Assembly (NCBI GenBank): GCA_035765755.1
Contig: DASTWW010000212.1
Location: forward strand, 1 to 64,000
Origin: DASSKA01 sp035765755
Lineage (GTDB): Bacteria; Actinomycetota; Actinomycetes; Propionibacteriales; Nocardioidaceae
DNA length: 64,000 nucleotides
Reading direction: 5' to 3'
The notes beneath the pieces are model-generated. The model did no database searches. It was not told the DNA's origin and was given only the letters and a program-made list of their open reading frames with translations. Below, one piece after another: positions 25,684 to 36,387 of this stretch. Made by a program: the position numbers and the translations under genes. Position 1 is the stretch's first letter, and the number at the start of each line of letters is the position of its first letter.

Positions 25684-26508
25684 ATGCCGGACGACGTCTA
25701 CACGCATGGGCACTCGGAGTCGGTCCTTCGTTCCCATCGATGGCGCACCTTGGAGAACTCCGCCGGCTACCTCGCCCCGCGCCTGGACGGCGGCGCAGAG
25801 GTTCTGGACGTCGGGTGCGGCCCGGGGACGATCACCCTGGACCTCGCGCGGACGGTGCCTCGGGGACGGGTTACCGGCCTGGACCGGTCCGCGGTCGTGA
25901 TCAGCGAGGCGAGCCAGGCCGCCGAGCAGGCCGGTCTGGCCAACGTGGGCTTCCAGACCGGAGACGTGTACTCCCTCGGCTTCGACGACGACAGCTTCGA
26001 CGTCGTGCACGCGCACCAGGTTCTGCAGCACCTAAGCGAGCCGGTCGAGGCGCTGCGCGAGATGGGTCGCGTCTGCCGACCCGACGGGGTGGTGGCAGCG
26101 CGCGACGCCGACTACGCCGCGTTCACCTGGTGGCCCGAAGTTCCCGAGCTCGACGAATGGCTCGGGCTCTACCGAGCCGTGGCCCGCTCCAACGGGGCCG
26201 AGCCCGACGCGGGCAGACGCCTCCAGTCATGGGCGCGCCGCGCAGGGCTCGAGGTCATCGCGTCGACGGCGGACGTGTGGTGCTTCGCGTCGCCGGATGA
26301 CGTCTCCTGGTGGGGCGGGCTGTGGGCAGACCGGGTGCTGGTCTCGGACATGGCCGAGCAGGCGAAGGAACGCGGCCTGGCCAGCGGTGCCGACCTCGAA
26401 CGGCTCGCGGCGGGGTGGCGCGCCTGGAGCGCGTCCCCGGACGCCTGGTTCGCGGTTCTGCACGGCGAGGTCCTGTGTCGTCCGCCTGCTTCGGCTTCAG
26501 CTCTTTAG
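25684..26508 (+). CDS. SAM-dependent methyltransferase (UbiE/class I type)
   Basis: A 274-residue class I methyltransferase. The glycine-rich SAM site is VLDVGCGPGTITLDLAR (residues about 40-56), followed by the acidic GLDRS strand, the DVYSLGFDDDSFDVVHAHQVLQHL motif and the REMGRVCRPDGVV strand. The C-terminal 100 residues are helical and probably bind substrate. The ATG at 25684 follows a GAGGAGGGC-rich site. It ends overlapping by 4 bp with the end of the convergent tctA gene. The acceptor substrate cannot be predicted. Confidence 0.85.
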   Translation: MPDDVYTHGHSESVLRSHRWRTLENSAGYLAPRLDGGAEVLDVGCGPGTITLDLARTVPRGRVTGLDRSAVVISEASQAAEQAGLANVGFQTGDVYSLGFDDDSFDVVHAHQVLQHLSEPVEALREMGRVCRPDGVVAARDADYAAFTWWPEVPELDEWLGLYRAVARSNGAEPDAGRRLQSWARRAGLEVIASTADVWCFASPDDVSWWGGLWADRVLVSDMAEQAKERGLASGADLERLAAGWRAWSASPDAWFAVLHGEVLCRPPASASAL

Positions 26509-28013
26509 GCGGACACGGACACGGCCGGCCGTTGCCTGCGCGTCACCAGCCGCGAGACGAACGGACTGAGCATCACGCCTGCGCACACCAGCACCAGGAC
26601 CAGCGACACCGGCCGGTCGACGAACGAGACGAGGTCGCCGCCGGAGATCTGCAGGGCCCGTCGCAGGTTCGTCTCGAGCAGAGGCTCGAGCACGAGCGCG
26701 AGCACCGCCGGCGCCAGGGGGACCCCGGTCTCCTCCATCAGGAAGCCGATGAGGCCGAGTACCAGGAGCGTGAGCATGCTGAACAGGCTGAAGCTGAGGG
26801 CGTAGGCACCCAGCACCACGAACGCGAGCACACCGGAGAACAGCAGCGGTGTGGGGATGCTCAGCAGCTTGATGAAGATGCCCACCAGCGGCAGGTTCAG
26901 CGCAAGGAGTACGGCGTTGCCGACGTACATGCTCGCGATGATGGCCCAGACCAGCCCCGGGTTGCTCTGGAAGAGCAAGGGTCCTGGCTGCAGGCCGTAC
27001 ATCATGAACACGAACAGGAGCAGCGCGGTGGTGGCTGACCCGGGAATGCCCAGGCTCAGCAGCGGAACCATGGCTCCGCCGACGCCCGCGTTGTTGGCGG
27101 CTTCCGGGCCGGCCACGCCTTCGATCGCGCCCTTGCCGAACTCGTCCTTGTGCTTCGAGATCCGCTTCTCCAGCACGTAGGACATGAACGCAGCGAGCGA
27201 CGGGCCGATGCCGGGAAGCACGCCGATGATGAAGCCCAGCACGGATCCGCGCGCGTAGGGGCCGCGCGAACGCCGCCAGTCCTCGCGGCTCATCCACAGA
27301 CCGCCCTGCACCTTCATCGGCTTCACGGCCTTGCCACGGTGGGCGAGGTTGTTGACCGCTTCCGGGATGGCGAACAGCGCCATCGCGAAGATCGCGAAGT
27401 CGATACCGTCCTGCAGCTGAAGGATGCCGAACGTCTCCCGTGGCGTGCCGGTCTGCGGGTCCAGCCCGATGACGCCGACAGCGAGCCCCAGCAGGGTGGC
27501 CGTCCAGGCCTTGAGGCGCGAACCCGTGGTGAGCGTGGAGGCCATCATCAGCGCCAGCAGCATCAGCAGGAAGTACTCCTGGGCGCCCAGGAACACCGCC
27601 ACCTTCACCAGGACCGGCGACAGCAGCATCAGGCCGACCACGGCCGCGGTGCCGGCGATGAACGAGCCGACCGCTGCGGTCGCGAGCGCTGGGCCGGCAC
27701 GGCCGCGCCGGGCCATCTCATAGCCGTCGATGGCGGTCACGACGCTGGCCACTTCGCCGGGCGTTCGGATCAGGGTGGCGGTGATGGAGCCGCCGTACAT
27801 CGACCCGTAGTAGATCGCCGACAGCAGGATCAGGCCGTGCACCGGTTCCATCCCGAACGAGAGTGGGATCAGCAGCGCGATAGCAGTGATGGGCCCGATG
27901 CCCGGCAGGACGCCGATGATCGTGCCGATCATGACGCCGATGCACGCGAACATCAGCGCCTGCGGGCTGAGAGCCAGAGCGAACCCGGAAGCCAGGCCGG
28001 AGAACATGTCCAT
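26505..28013 (-). CDS. tctA: Tripartite tricarboxylate transporter permease TctA
   Basis: A 502-residue large permease of a TTT (TctCBA) secondary uptake system. Signature regions include IGTIIGVLPGIGPITAIALLIPLSF, SAIYYGSMYGGSITATLIRTPGEVASVVTAIDGY and its second half repeat IIGVLPGIGPSLAAFMSYVLEKR, the two-fold internal symmetry of the family. About 11-12 membrane helices. ATG 28013 has GGGGAAAG 5 nt before it. It is last in the operon, after tctC and tctB. The window's version imports an organic acid bound by TctC, driven by an ion gradient. Confidence 0.93.
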   Translation of the reverse strand: MDMFSGLASGFALALSPQALMFACIGVMIGTIIGVLPGIGPITAIALLIPLSFGMEPVHGLILLSAIYYGSMYGGSITATLIRTPGEVASVVTAIDGYEMARRGRAGPALATAAVGSFIAGTAAVVGLMLLSPVLVKVAVFLGAQEYFLLMLLALMMASTLTTGSRLKAWTATLLGLAVGVIGLDPQTGTPRETFGILQLQDGIDFAIFAMALFAIPEAVNNLAHRGKAVKPMKVQGGLWMSREDWRRSRGPYARGSVLGFIIGVLPGIGPSLAAFMSYVLEKRISKHKDEFGKGAIEGVAGPEAANNAGVGGAMVPLLSLGIPGSATTALLLFVFMMYGLQPGPLLFQSNPGLVWAIIASMYVGNAVLLALNLPLVGIFIKLLSIPTPLLFSGVLAFVVLGAYALSFSLFSMLTLLVLGLIGFLMEETGVPLAPAVLALVLEPLLETNLRRALQISGGDLVSFVDRPVSLVLVLVCAGVMLSPFVSRLVTRRQRPAVSVSA

Positions 28014-28024
28014 GCAGCTTTCCC

Positions 28025-28564
28025 CTATCCGAGCAGTCCGGGTGGCAGCTGCACCTGGAGACCGCGCGTGAAGACCAGATAGACCACCACTGCGAAGGCA
28101 GCGGCGAACAGCGAGTTGCGAAGCACCTTCCGTGGCTCGGTGTACGTCGTCAGAGCCACCAAGAACGCGAACGTCGACACGACGTACCCCAGCGGGATGA
28201 ACACCAGGACGTACCCGGTGAGCAGCCCGAACGTCACGATGAGCCGTTGGTGCGTCCGCCACGAGGAGCCGGCGGACTCCTCGTCAGCGTCGCCGTCCGA
28301 CATCGATGCGGTCGTTCGGATCTCGTCCGGAGGCGCAGGCTGTTCCTCCGGACGAGATCCGGGACGCAACCCCCGCACCACGAGAGCGATCGACACGAGC
28401 ACCGCCGCGGCGCCGATGATGAGCGGAGCCACCCGGGGTCCGAGCACCTTGAACGCAGACGGATCCGGGGTGATGGTCAGGGCTCCGATGACGAAGACCA
28501 AGCCGAGAAGGCCGGTCACGCCGCCGAGAGCCACGTCTCGAGGTATGGGTCGGTTGTCATTCAT
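28025..28564 (-). CDS. tctB: Tripartite tricarboxylate transporter small permease TctB
   Basis: A 179-residue membrane subunit with four helices in two pairs, separated by a charged loop (residues about 68-105, rich in Glu, Asp and Ser). The pairing helices LGLVFVIGALTI and PLIIGAAAVLVSIALVV, then IVTFGLLTGYVLVFIPLGYVVSTFAFLVAL, fit the TctB fold. It lies 11 bp upstream of tctA and 10 bp after tctC in transcription order. TctB is required for uptake with TctA although its exact role is unclear. Confidence 0.88.
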   Translation of the reverse strand: MNDNRPIPRDVALGGVTGLLGLVFVIGALTITPDPSAFKVLGPRVAPLIIGAAAVLVSIALVVRGLRPGSRPEEQPAPPDEIRTTASMSDGDADEESAGSSWRTHQRLIVTFGLLTGYVLVFIPLGYVVSTFAFLVALTTYTEPRKVLRNSLFAAAFAVVVYLVFTRGLQVQLPPGLLG

Positions 28565-28574
28565 GTGTCGTCCT

Positions 28575-29600
28575 TCAGCTGATGGCGCCGGTGTCCTTCA
28601 GCCCCTCCTTGATGTCCTCGTTGGCCTTGGCCAGGTAGGAGTTCATGTCGTCACCGATCAGGTAGAGCTCCTGCCACTGGTTGCGCTTGGCCAGCTCGTC
28701 CCACGTCGGGGTGGCCAGGGTCTGCTTGAGCTTGTCCTGCCAGTAGCTGATCGCGTCCTGGCTCATCCCCGGAGGGCCGTAGATGCCTCGCCAGTTGCCG
28801 AGGGTCACGTCGTAGCCCAGCGACGGAGCGGTGGGGATGTTGTCGAGCGGCGGGTCGAGGGGCTTGTCCCGCATCACGGCGAGGCCCTTCAGGTCGCCCG
28901 ACTCGATCTGGCCGCGGAACTCGCTGACGCCGGCAACCGCGGCGGACACGTCACCGTTGAGCAGAGCGGTGATCTCGTCGCCGCCGCCCTCGTACTCGAT
29001 GAAGTTGATCTTCGACGGGTCACCGCCCGCCGCCTTGACCAGGAGAGCGAAGGGAAGCTGGTCGTCGCCCGACGCCGCCACCGGCACCGACTGGGGATCC
29101 TGCTTGATCGCTGCCAGCAGGTCGTCCGCGGACTGGTACTTGGAGTCCGAGGGCACGACAAGCAGGTAGTTCTCCACCATGATCGTCGCGATCATGCTGA
29201 CCTCGTGGTAGTTGTGGTCGCACTCGCCGCGGAGGTACGTCGACAGGATCGGTGTCGAGGTGACGGCGATGTTGTAGTCATCGCCCTTGTGGGCGTTCAC
29301 CATCTGACCGAGCCAGACGCACCCCGTAGCGCCGGTGCGGTTCTGCACCGGGATCGGGCTGTCGGCCAGGTCCTCCTTGTCCATCGCCTCGACGAGCGCC
29401 CGCGCGGTGGTGTCCCAGCCGGAGCCGGGGTCGGCAGGAGCGGTGAGGGTCACCGGCTGGCTGGGGTAGTTGCTGTCCCCCGAGCCGGAGTCACCGCTGG
29501 ATGCGTTCGACGAGCCGCAACCTGCCACCAGCAGGGCCACGCACGCCGCCACAGCCACCCGGGCCGGGGCCCCACCCAGACCCTGTAGTTTCGGCCTCAT
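28575..29600 (-). CDS. tctC: Tripartite tricarboxylate transporter substrate-binding lipoprotein TctC
   Basis: A 341-residue periplasmic-type binding protein, membrane-anchored by lipid: signal peptide with lipobox LLVAGC near residues 18-23. The mature protein follows the Bug/TctC pattern: PVTLTAPADPGSGWDTTARALVEAM, NRTGATGCVWLGQMVNAHKGDDYNIAV, and NWRGIYGPPGMSQDAISYWQDKL. Bug proteins bind dicarboxylates and similar acids. ATG 29600 is used; a GTG at 29606 with GGAG 5 nt upstream is equally likely. It is the fourth gene of the operon behind the IclR-type regulator, CoA-transferase and lyase. Confidence 0.92.
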   Translation of the reverse strand: MRPKLQGLGGAPARVAVAACVALLVAGCGSSNASSGDSGSGDSNYPSQPVTLTAPADPGSGWDTTARALVEAMDKEDLADSPIPVQNRTGATGCVWLGQMVNAHKGDDYNIAVTSTPILSTYLRGECDHNYHEVSMIATIMVENYLLVVPSDSKYQSADDLLAAIKQDPQSVPVAASGDDQLPFALLVKAAGGDPSKINFIEYEGGGDEITALLNGDVSAAVAGVSEFRGQIESGDLKGLAVMRDKPLDPPLDNIPTAPSLGYDVTLGNWRGIYGPPGMSQDAISYWQDKLKQTLATPTWDELAKRNQWQELYLIGDDMNSYLAKANEDIKEGLKDTGAIS

Positions 29601-29658
29601 CTTCACTTCTACTCCGTTCCGCGTCGCTAAGCCGTGACGCTTGGTTGAGTCCGCAGCC

Positions 29659-30654
29659 CTACTTCTGGAGCTGCTGGCCTGATGGGGAAGGGTGCAGGAC
29701 CCACGAGGGGGCGGCACGACTGAGAGAGCTCTCGAGCGGGTGGTCGACGACCGGCGCCACCTGGTTCCTGGCGATCGCCGTGAGGGCGTCCAGATCCACG
29801 CCGGTCTCCACACCCATCAGCTCGAGCATGTGCACCAGGTCCTCGGTGGCGATGTTGCCGGTGGCGCCCGGTGCGTAGGGGCACCCGCCCAGCCCCCCGA
29901 CCGAGGAGTCGAAGTCTTTGATGCCGGCGGCCATGCCGGCGATCACGTTCGCCAACCCCAGTCCGCGGGTGTCGTGCAGGTGCAGGGCGAAGGTGATGTC
30001 CGGGAAGTCCCGCACCAGGCGGCTGGAGAGCTCGTGGACGTGTGCGGGGTCCGCCACGCCGGAGGTGTCCGCGGCGGTGACGCGACGCACGCCCATGTCG
30101 TGGTAGGCGCCGACGACCCAGCTGACGCGGTCGTAGCCCATCCGCCCCTCGAACGGGCAGCCGAGCGCGGTGGCCATGCCGCCCACGACCTCGACGCCGA
30201 ACTCCTGGGCGAGGGCCACGACGTCGCGCATGGTCTCGAGCGCGTCGGCGGTGGGGCGGTTGGCGTTGGCGAGGCTGTGGGCGTCGCTGACCGAGAGCAT
30301 CGTCTCCCAGACGTCTGCCTCGTGGGGCAGGGCTCGTTGTGCGCCCTTGAGGTTGGGCACCAGCACGGCATAGCTGACGCCGGGGGCCCGGGTGATGCCC
30401 GCCATCACCTGCTCGGCGTCCTGCAGCTGCGGCACCGCCTGTGGCCGCACGAAGGAGGTCGCCTGCACGTGCGCCAGTCCGGTGGCGGACAGGGCGTCGA
30501 TGATCTGGATCTTCGTGGCGGTGTCGATGACGGTCTTCTCGAGCTGGAAGCCGTCCCGGGGGCCCACTTCGTTGACGTCCACCCGAGCGGGCAGCTCGAA
30601 CGGGAGGCTCCCGGGCCGTCCGACGTACGCCGAGGGCGTCAGCACGCGCGTCAT
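29659..30654 (-). CDS. Hydroxymethylglutaryl-CoA lyase-family enzyme
   Basis: A 331-residue aldolase of the HMG-CoA lyase (HMGL-like) family that would split a 3-hydroxy-acyl-CoA; the canonical reaction gives acetyl-CoA and acetoacetate. Motifs: NEVGPRDGFQLEK (metal Asp and substrate Arg), HLHDTRGLGLANVIAG (metal His pair) and GCPYAPGATGN (catalytic Cys loop). It starts one base after the stop of the CoA-transferase gene, which would produce its CoA-ester substrate. HMG-CoA is the most likely substrate; citramalyl-CoA or another branched hydroxyacyl-CoA remains possible. Confidence 0.9.
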   Translation of the reverse strand: MTRVLTPSAYVGRPGSLPFELPARVDVNEVGPRDGFQLEKTVIDTATKIQIIDALSATGLAHVQATSFVRPQAVPQLQDAEQVMAGITRAPGVSYAVLVPNLKGAQRALPHEADVWETMLSVSDAHSLANANRPTADALETMRDVVALAQEFGVEVVGGMATALGCPFEGRMGYDRVSWVVGAYHDMGVRRVTAADTSGVADPAHVHELSSRLVRDFPDITFALHLHDTRGLGLANVIAGMAAGIKDFDSSVGGLGGCPYAPGATGNIATEDLVHMLELMGVETGVDLDALTAIARNQVAPVVDHPLESSLSRAAPSWVLHPSPSGQQLQK

Positions 30655-30655
30655 C

Positions 30656-31879
30656 TCAGATGATTCCTTTCTCAGCCAGTGCGGCGATGTCGTCGGGCGA
30701 CAGCCCCACCTCGGTGAACACCTCGTCGTTGTGCTCGCCCAGGCCCGGGCTGGGACGGTGAACGCCCCCCGGGGTTCGGCTGTACTTCGGGGTGACGCCG
30801 GGCAGGCGCAGGCTGCCCAGGGTTGGGTGCTCGATCTGCACGAGCATCTCCCTGGCCTGGTAGTGCGGGTCCTCGAAGATCTGCGCGATGTCGTTGACCG
30901 GTGAGACGGGGACGCCGTGGGCGTTGCAGATGTCCTGGATCTCCGCGGTTGGGTGCTCGGCGAACCAGGCGCCGACGATCGCGTCGACCTCCTCCCGGCG
31001 TTCCAGGCGAGCACGGTTGGTGCTGTAGCGGGGGTCGGTGACCATGTCGGGACGGTCGATCGCGGCGGCCAACCGGTTGAAGGTGCGGTCCGTGCTGGTG
31101 GTGAGCACGAGCCAGTCGCCGTCCTTGGACTCGTACATCCCGGCGGGCACGGACGCGGAGAGCTGGTTTCCCGCACGCTGACGGACGACCCCGAGCTGGT
31201 CGTGCTCGCTGACCAGGCCCTCGAGCAGGCGGAACATCGACTCGTAGAGGGTGACGTCCACCTCCTGGGCCACCCCTCCGCGCGCGTCGCGCAGGTACAG
31301 GGCGGCGAGCGCCCCCACGGCGGCGAACATCCCCGTGGCGTAGTCGGCGAGCGAGATCGGCGGCAGGATCGGCGGCCGGTCGGCGTACCCGCTGATGTAG
31401 GCGTAGCCACTGAACGCGGTGGCGGGGGTCCCGAAGCCGGCGCGGTCCCGGTAGGGCCCGGTCTGGCCGAAGCCGCTGACCCGGACCACGATGATGTCCG
31501 GGTTGGCCTCGCGCAGCCGGTCGAGCCCGAGACCCCAGCGGTCCATGGTGCCCGGCCGGAAGTTCTCGATGAGCACGTCGCTGGCGGCCAGCAGCCGGCA
31601 GAACACCTCTTGTCCTTCGGCGGACTTCAGGTCGAGGGTGACGCCTCGCTTGTTGCGCGCCGAGGCAGCCCACACGAGGGACTCGTCACCCTGGAAGGGT
31701 CCCAGCGCGCGAAGCGGGTCTCCGCTCCCGGGCTTCTCGACCTTGATGACGTCCGCGCCCATGTCACCGAGCAGCGCGGCCGCGAAGGGGCCGGCGTACA
31801 CGGTGGCGATGTCCAGCACCCGCATTCCCGACAGCGGACCGCGCGAGGGTGCCTCCCGGCCGGTGGTCTTACCGCTCAT
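30656..31879 (-). CDS. CaiB/BaiF-type (family III) CoA-transferase
   Basis: A 407-residue family III CoA-transferase. Landmarks: LDIATVYAGPFAAALLGDMGADVIKVEKPGSGDPLR (N-terminal), RNKRGVTLDLKS, VLIENFRPGTMDRWGLG, the active-site aspartate in SLADYATGMFAAVGALAALYLR, and the C-terminal RTPGGVHRPSPGLGEHNDEV. These enzymes move CoA from a donor such as succinyl-CoA to a carboxylic acid. It overlaps the iclR-type gene by 4 bp (ATGA) and is followed directly by the lyase gene, so it most likely activates the imported acid for cleavage. Confidence 0.92.
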   Translation of the reverse strand: MSGKTTGREAPSRGPLSGMRVLDIATVYAGPFAAALLGDMGADVIKVEKPGSGDPLRALGPFQGDESLVWAASARNKRGVTLDLKSAEGQEVFCRLLAASDVLIENFRPGTMDRWGLGLDRLREANPDIIVVRVSGFGQTGPYRDRAGFGTPATAFSGYAYISGYADRPPILPPISLADYATGMFAAVGALAALYLRDARGGVAQEVDVTLYESMFRLLEGLVSEHDQLGVVRQRAGNQLSASVPAGMYESKDGDWLVLTTSTDRTFNRLAAAIDRPDMVTDPRYSTNRARLERREEVDAIVGAWFAEHPTAEIQDICNAHGVPVSPVNDIAQIFEDPHYQAREMLVQIEHPTLGSLRLPGVTPKYSRTPGGVHRPSPGLGEHNDEVFTEVGLSPDDIAALAEKGII

Positions 31880-32652
31880 GTCGCGTCCGCCTGGGTGCGG
31901 GCGCCCGCGTAGCCGATCGCCGCGGAGGTCCGCGCCGCGGCCTCGAGGATGGCTTCACGTGCCGAGGAACGGACTTCCGGATCCACGAACCGGGTGGTCG
32001 GACCGGACAGCACCATCGCGGCGACCACCGACCCGGTGTGGTCGCGCACCGGCGCCGCGATCGAGCTGACTCCGTCCTCCCGTTCGCCGTCGCTCTCCGC
32101 CCATCCGCACTCGCGGGTGTGGGTGAGCTCCTGCTCCCAGGCCGCGGCGTCGAAGGCGGACCGGTGCGGCTCCGCGCGGTGGCTCGCGTTGGCGAGCGAG
32201 CGCCGCTCCGGAGACGGCAGCCAGGCGAGCAGCACCTTGGAGCTGGCACCGACATGAACCGGGAAGGGCACGCCGACCTGGCCCATGGGCCGGAGGTTGC
32301 GGGGGCTGGCCATCACCTCGATCGGCACCCGGGTGTGGCCGTGCAGGAGATGCAGCTCGGCGTTCTCCGAGGTGGTGTCCCTCAGCCATGCGAGGTGCGG
32401 CCGCGCCAGGTGGTACAGGTTCAGTCCGTCCGTGACCCGGGCTCCGAGGTGGAGCAGCTCGACCCCGAGCCGGTAGCCGGTGGCGTCGTACCCGAGAAGA
32501 CCGTGCTCGGCCATGCTCTTCATCAGCCGGTAGGCGGTCGGCTGGGAGATCCCGAGCTGCTCGGCGATCTCCGGCGGCTGCAGCCGAGCTGCGCCGTCCG
32601 GGAAGGCGTGCAGGATCGCCATGACCTTGTCGAGAACCCCGACCTGCCCCAC
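31876..32652 (-). CDS. IclR-family transcriptional regulator of the catabolic operon
   Basis: A 258-residue IclR-type regulator: N-terminal winged helix (VLDKVMAILHAFPDG...LQPPEIAEQLGISQPTAYRLMKSMAEHGLL, residues 6-55) and the ligand-binding domain with the family pattern GQVGVPFPVHVGASSKVLLAWLP and CGWAESDGEREDGVSSIAAPVRDHTGSVVAAMVLSGP. It is first in the operon, so it controls its own expression and that of the transporter and enzymes. The GTG start at 32652 has GGAGG 6 nt upstream, itself inside a dyad that probably is the operator. Confidence 0.93.
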   Translation of the reverse strand: MGQVGVLDKVMAILHAFPDGAARLQPPEIAEQLGISQPTAYRLMKSMAEHGLLGYDATGYRLGVELLHLGARVTDGLNLYHLARPHLAWLRDTTSENAELHLLHGHTRVPIEVMASPRNLRPMGQVGVPFPVHVGASSKVLLAWLPSPERRSLANASHRAEPHRSAFDAAAWEQELTHTRECGWAESDGEREDGVSSIAAPVRDHTGSVVAAMVLSGPTTRFVDPEVRSSAREAILEAAARTSAAIGYAGARTQADAT

Positions 32653-32659
32653 CGACTTC

Positions 32660-32674
32660 CTCCATTATTTGGAG
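32660..32674 (-). promoter_or_regulatory. Candidate IclR-type operator
   Basis: CTCCA-TTATT-TGGAG is a perfect 5-5-5 dyad, the 15-bp size of IclR-family operators, 8-22 bp before the regulator's start and overlapping its ribosome site. A further half site CTCCACATTTCG lies upstream (about 32684-32695 on this strand). This suggests autorepression released by the imported acid or its CoA derivative. Confidence 0.5.
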
Positions 32675-32768
32675 AGTTGTTCGAAATGTGGAGGGGAGTT
32701 TGTACGGATTCGTGTGAGCGGCGCAACACTCACGTCCGGATCGTGAGACCTGCGTCACACGACGTGCG

Positions 32769-33881
32769 TCAGAGCGCGACCCGGAAGATCCGGTCGTCCG
32801 CGGCAGCCGGGGAGCCTCGCCCGTCCCGGTTGGACGTGCCGAACCACAGTGATCCGTCCGGCGCCGCCTTGACCATCCGCAGTCGGCCGAACCGCCCGGC
32901 GAAGAACCGGTGATGGCGGTGCGGCTTGGCGAGGCCCACCGAGTACAGGCACTCGCCCTGCAGCGTGGCTAGCCAGGCCCGACCGCCCAGCACGGCCACC
33001 CCGCTGGGCGAGCAGCGGTCGGTGGGCCACTGGGCGACCGGGTCGCGGTAGCCACCCGGACCGTCCCGCCCCTCGACGTACGGCCACCCGTAGTTGCCGC
33101 CGCGCACGATGCGGTTCAGCTCGTCGTGCGCGCTCGACCCGAGCTCGCTGGCCCACAGCCGACCGGTGCGGTCGAAGGCGAGGCCCTCGACGTTGCGATG
33201 CCCGTAGCTCCACACCGGGCTGCCGAACGGGTTGTCGGCGGGCACGGCCCCGATCGGGGTGACCCGCAGGATCTTGCCGCTCAGGGAGTGCTTGTCCTGG
33301 GCGAGGGAGGACTGTTCGGCGTCGCCGGTGGAGATGTAGAGCATCCCGTCCGGCCCGAACGCGAGGCCGCCGCCGTTGTGGTCCACCGCGGTGCGGATGC
33401 CCTTGAGCACCAGCTGCGGCCGGCCGAGAGCGCCGTTCGTGAAGGGCATCCGCACGACCCGGTTGTCGACGTGGGTGGTGTGGTAGGCGTACAGCCAGCT
33501 TCCGCGCAGCGCCAGCCCGAGCAGCCCGCCCTCGCCGCCGAGCGGCTCCGTGCTCACCACGCCGGGCACCTCCCCGACCGGCCGATAGCCGCCGTGCGGG
33601 TGCACCAGGACGATCCGCGCCCGGTCGCGCTCGGCGACCAGGGCACCGCCGCCGGGCAGGAACGCGATGCCCCAGGGCACCGCGAGCCCGTGGGCCAGGA
33701 CGTCGGTGATGCGGGGCACGCCAGCCGCCGGGCTCGCGGTGGAGCCGGGTCGGGCCGGCGATCCGGCGGTCGCGGGGGACCGGGTGGCGGGTGGGGCAGC
33801 CGAGCGGCCGGACGTGGTGCACCCCGCGGCAAGCGCGGCGGGAGCCGCGAGCGCGATGTGGAGCAGTCTACGTCGCTGCAC
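32769..33881 (-). CDS. PQQ-dependent sugar dehydrogenase-like lipoprotein
   Basis: A 370-residue six-bladed beta-propeller of the glucose/sorbosone dehydrogenase family. The N-terminus MQRRRLLHIALAAPAALAAGC is a signal with a lipobox (Cys21) and a twin-arginine-like RRR, followed by an Ala/Pro/Ser linker to about residue 55. Propeller signatures are LAVPWGIAFLPGGGALVAERD, GGEGGLLGLAL, DHNGGGLAFGPDGMLYISTGD, SYGHRNVEGLAFD and GGNYGWPYVEG. Homologues oxidise sugars with PQQ, but no pqq synthesis gene is nearby, so cofactor supply is unknown. It diverges from purL. Confidence 0.88.
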   Translation of the reverse strand: MQRRRLLHIALAAPAALAAGCTTSGRSAAPPATRSPATAGSPARPGSTASPAAGVPRITDVLAHGLAVPWGIAFLPGGGALVAERDRARIVLVHPHGGYRPVGEVPGVVSTEPLGGEGGLLGLALRGSWLYAYHTTHVDNRVVRMPFTNGALGRPQLVLKGIRTAVDHNGGGLAFGPDGMLYISTGDAEQSSLAQDKHSLSGKILRVTPIGAVPADNPFGSPVWSYGHRNVEGLAFDRTGRLWASELGSSAHDELNRIVRGGNYGWPYVEGRDGPGGYRDPVAQWPTDRCSPSGVAVLGGRAWLATLQGECLYSVGLAKPHRHHRFFAGRFGRLRMVKAAPDGSLWFGTSNRDGRGSPAAADDRIFRVAL

Positions 33882-33942
33882 CGGCCGTCCCTCCGTCGTA
33901 CTCCTCGACGCTGCCCACGCTCACACCCCGCGCCGGTCGCGG

Positions 33943-33958
33943 CAAGGGCCCGCCCTTG
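33943..33958. promoter_or_regulatory. Perfect 16-bp palindrome upstream of purL
   Basis: CAAGGGCCCGCCCTTG (arms of 7 bp around CC) lies 62 bp before the purL GTG (34020) and 62 bp from the start of the divergent lipoprotein gene, the midpoint of the shared promoter region. A regulator site for either gene is plausible; no known consensus is matched. Confidence 0.4.
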
Positions 33959-34019
33959 TAGATTTGGTTCGCCGCAACACTGCAGCACCTCACCCGTTCG
34001 ACCCGGAAGCCACGACTCG

Positions 34020-36320
<2,301 letters not shown>

Positions 36321-36325
36321 TCCTG

Positions 36326-36386
36326 ACCGACATCGGTGCGTCCACCGCGACGTATGGGTCGCGTTATCGACACGATGTCGGTAAAG
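36326..36386 (-). repeat. 45-bp palindromic repeat, locus C (1 unit plus end unit, reverse)
   Basis: On the reverse strand one unit starts at 36385 (TTTACCGACATCGTGTCG...) and a truncated one at 36340, 45 bp apart. The hairpin CGCGACCCATACGTCGCG is identical to that of locus A. The array begins 2 bp after the stop of the reverse-strand hydrolase gene and ends 5 bp from the purL stop, filling the whole convergent gap. Confidence 0.9.
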
Positions 36387-36387
36387 A

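Noticed and set aside
32769..33881. PQQ biosynthesis neighbourhood
   Set aside because: Looked for pqq genes near the sugar dehydrogenase-like gene; none are present, so no local cofactor pathway is claimed.
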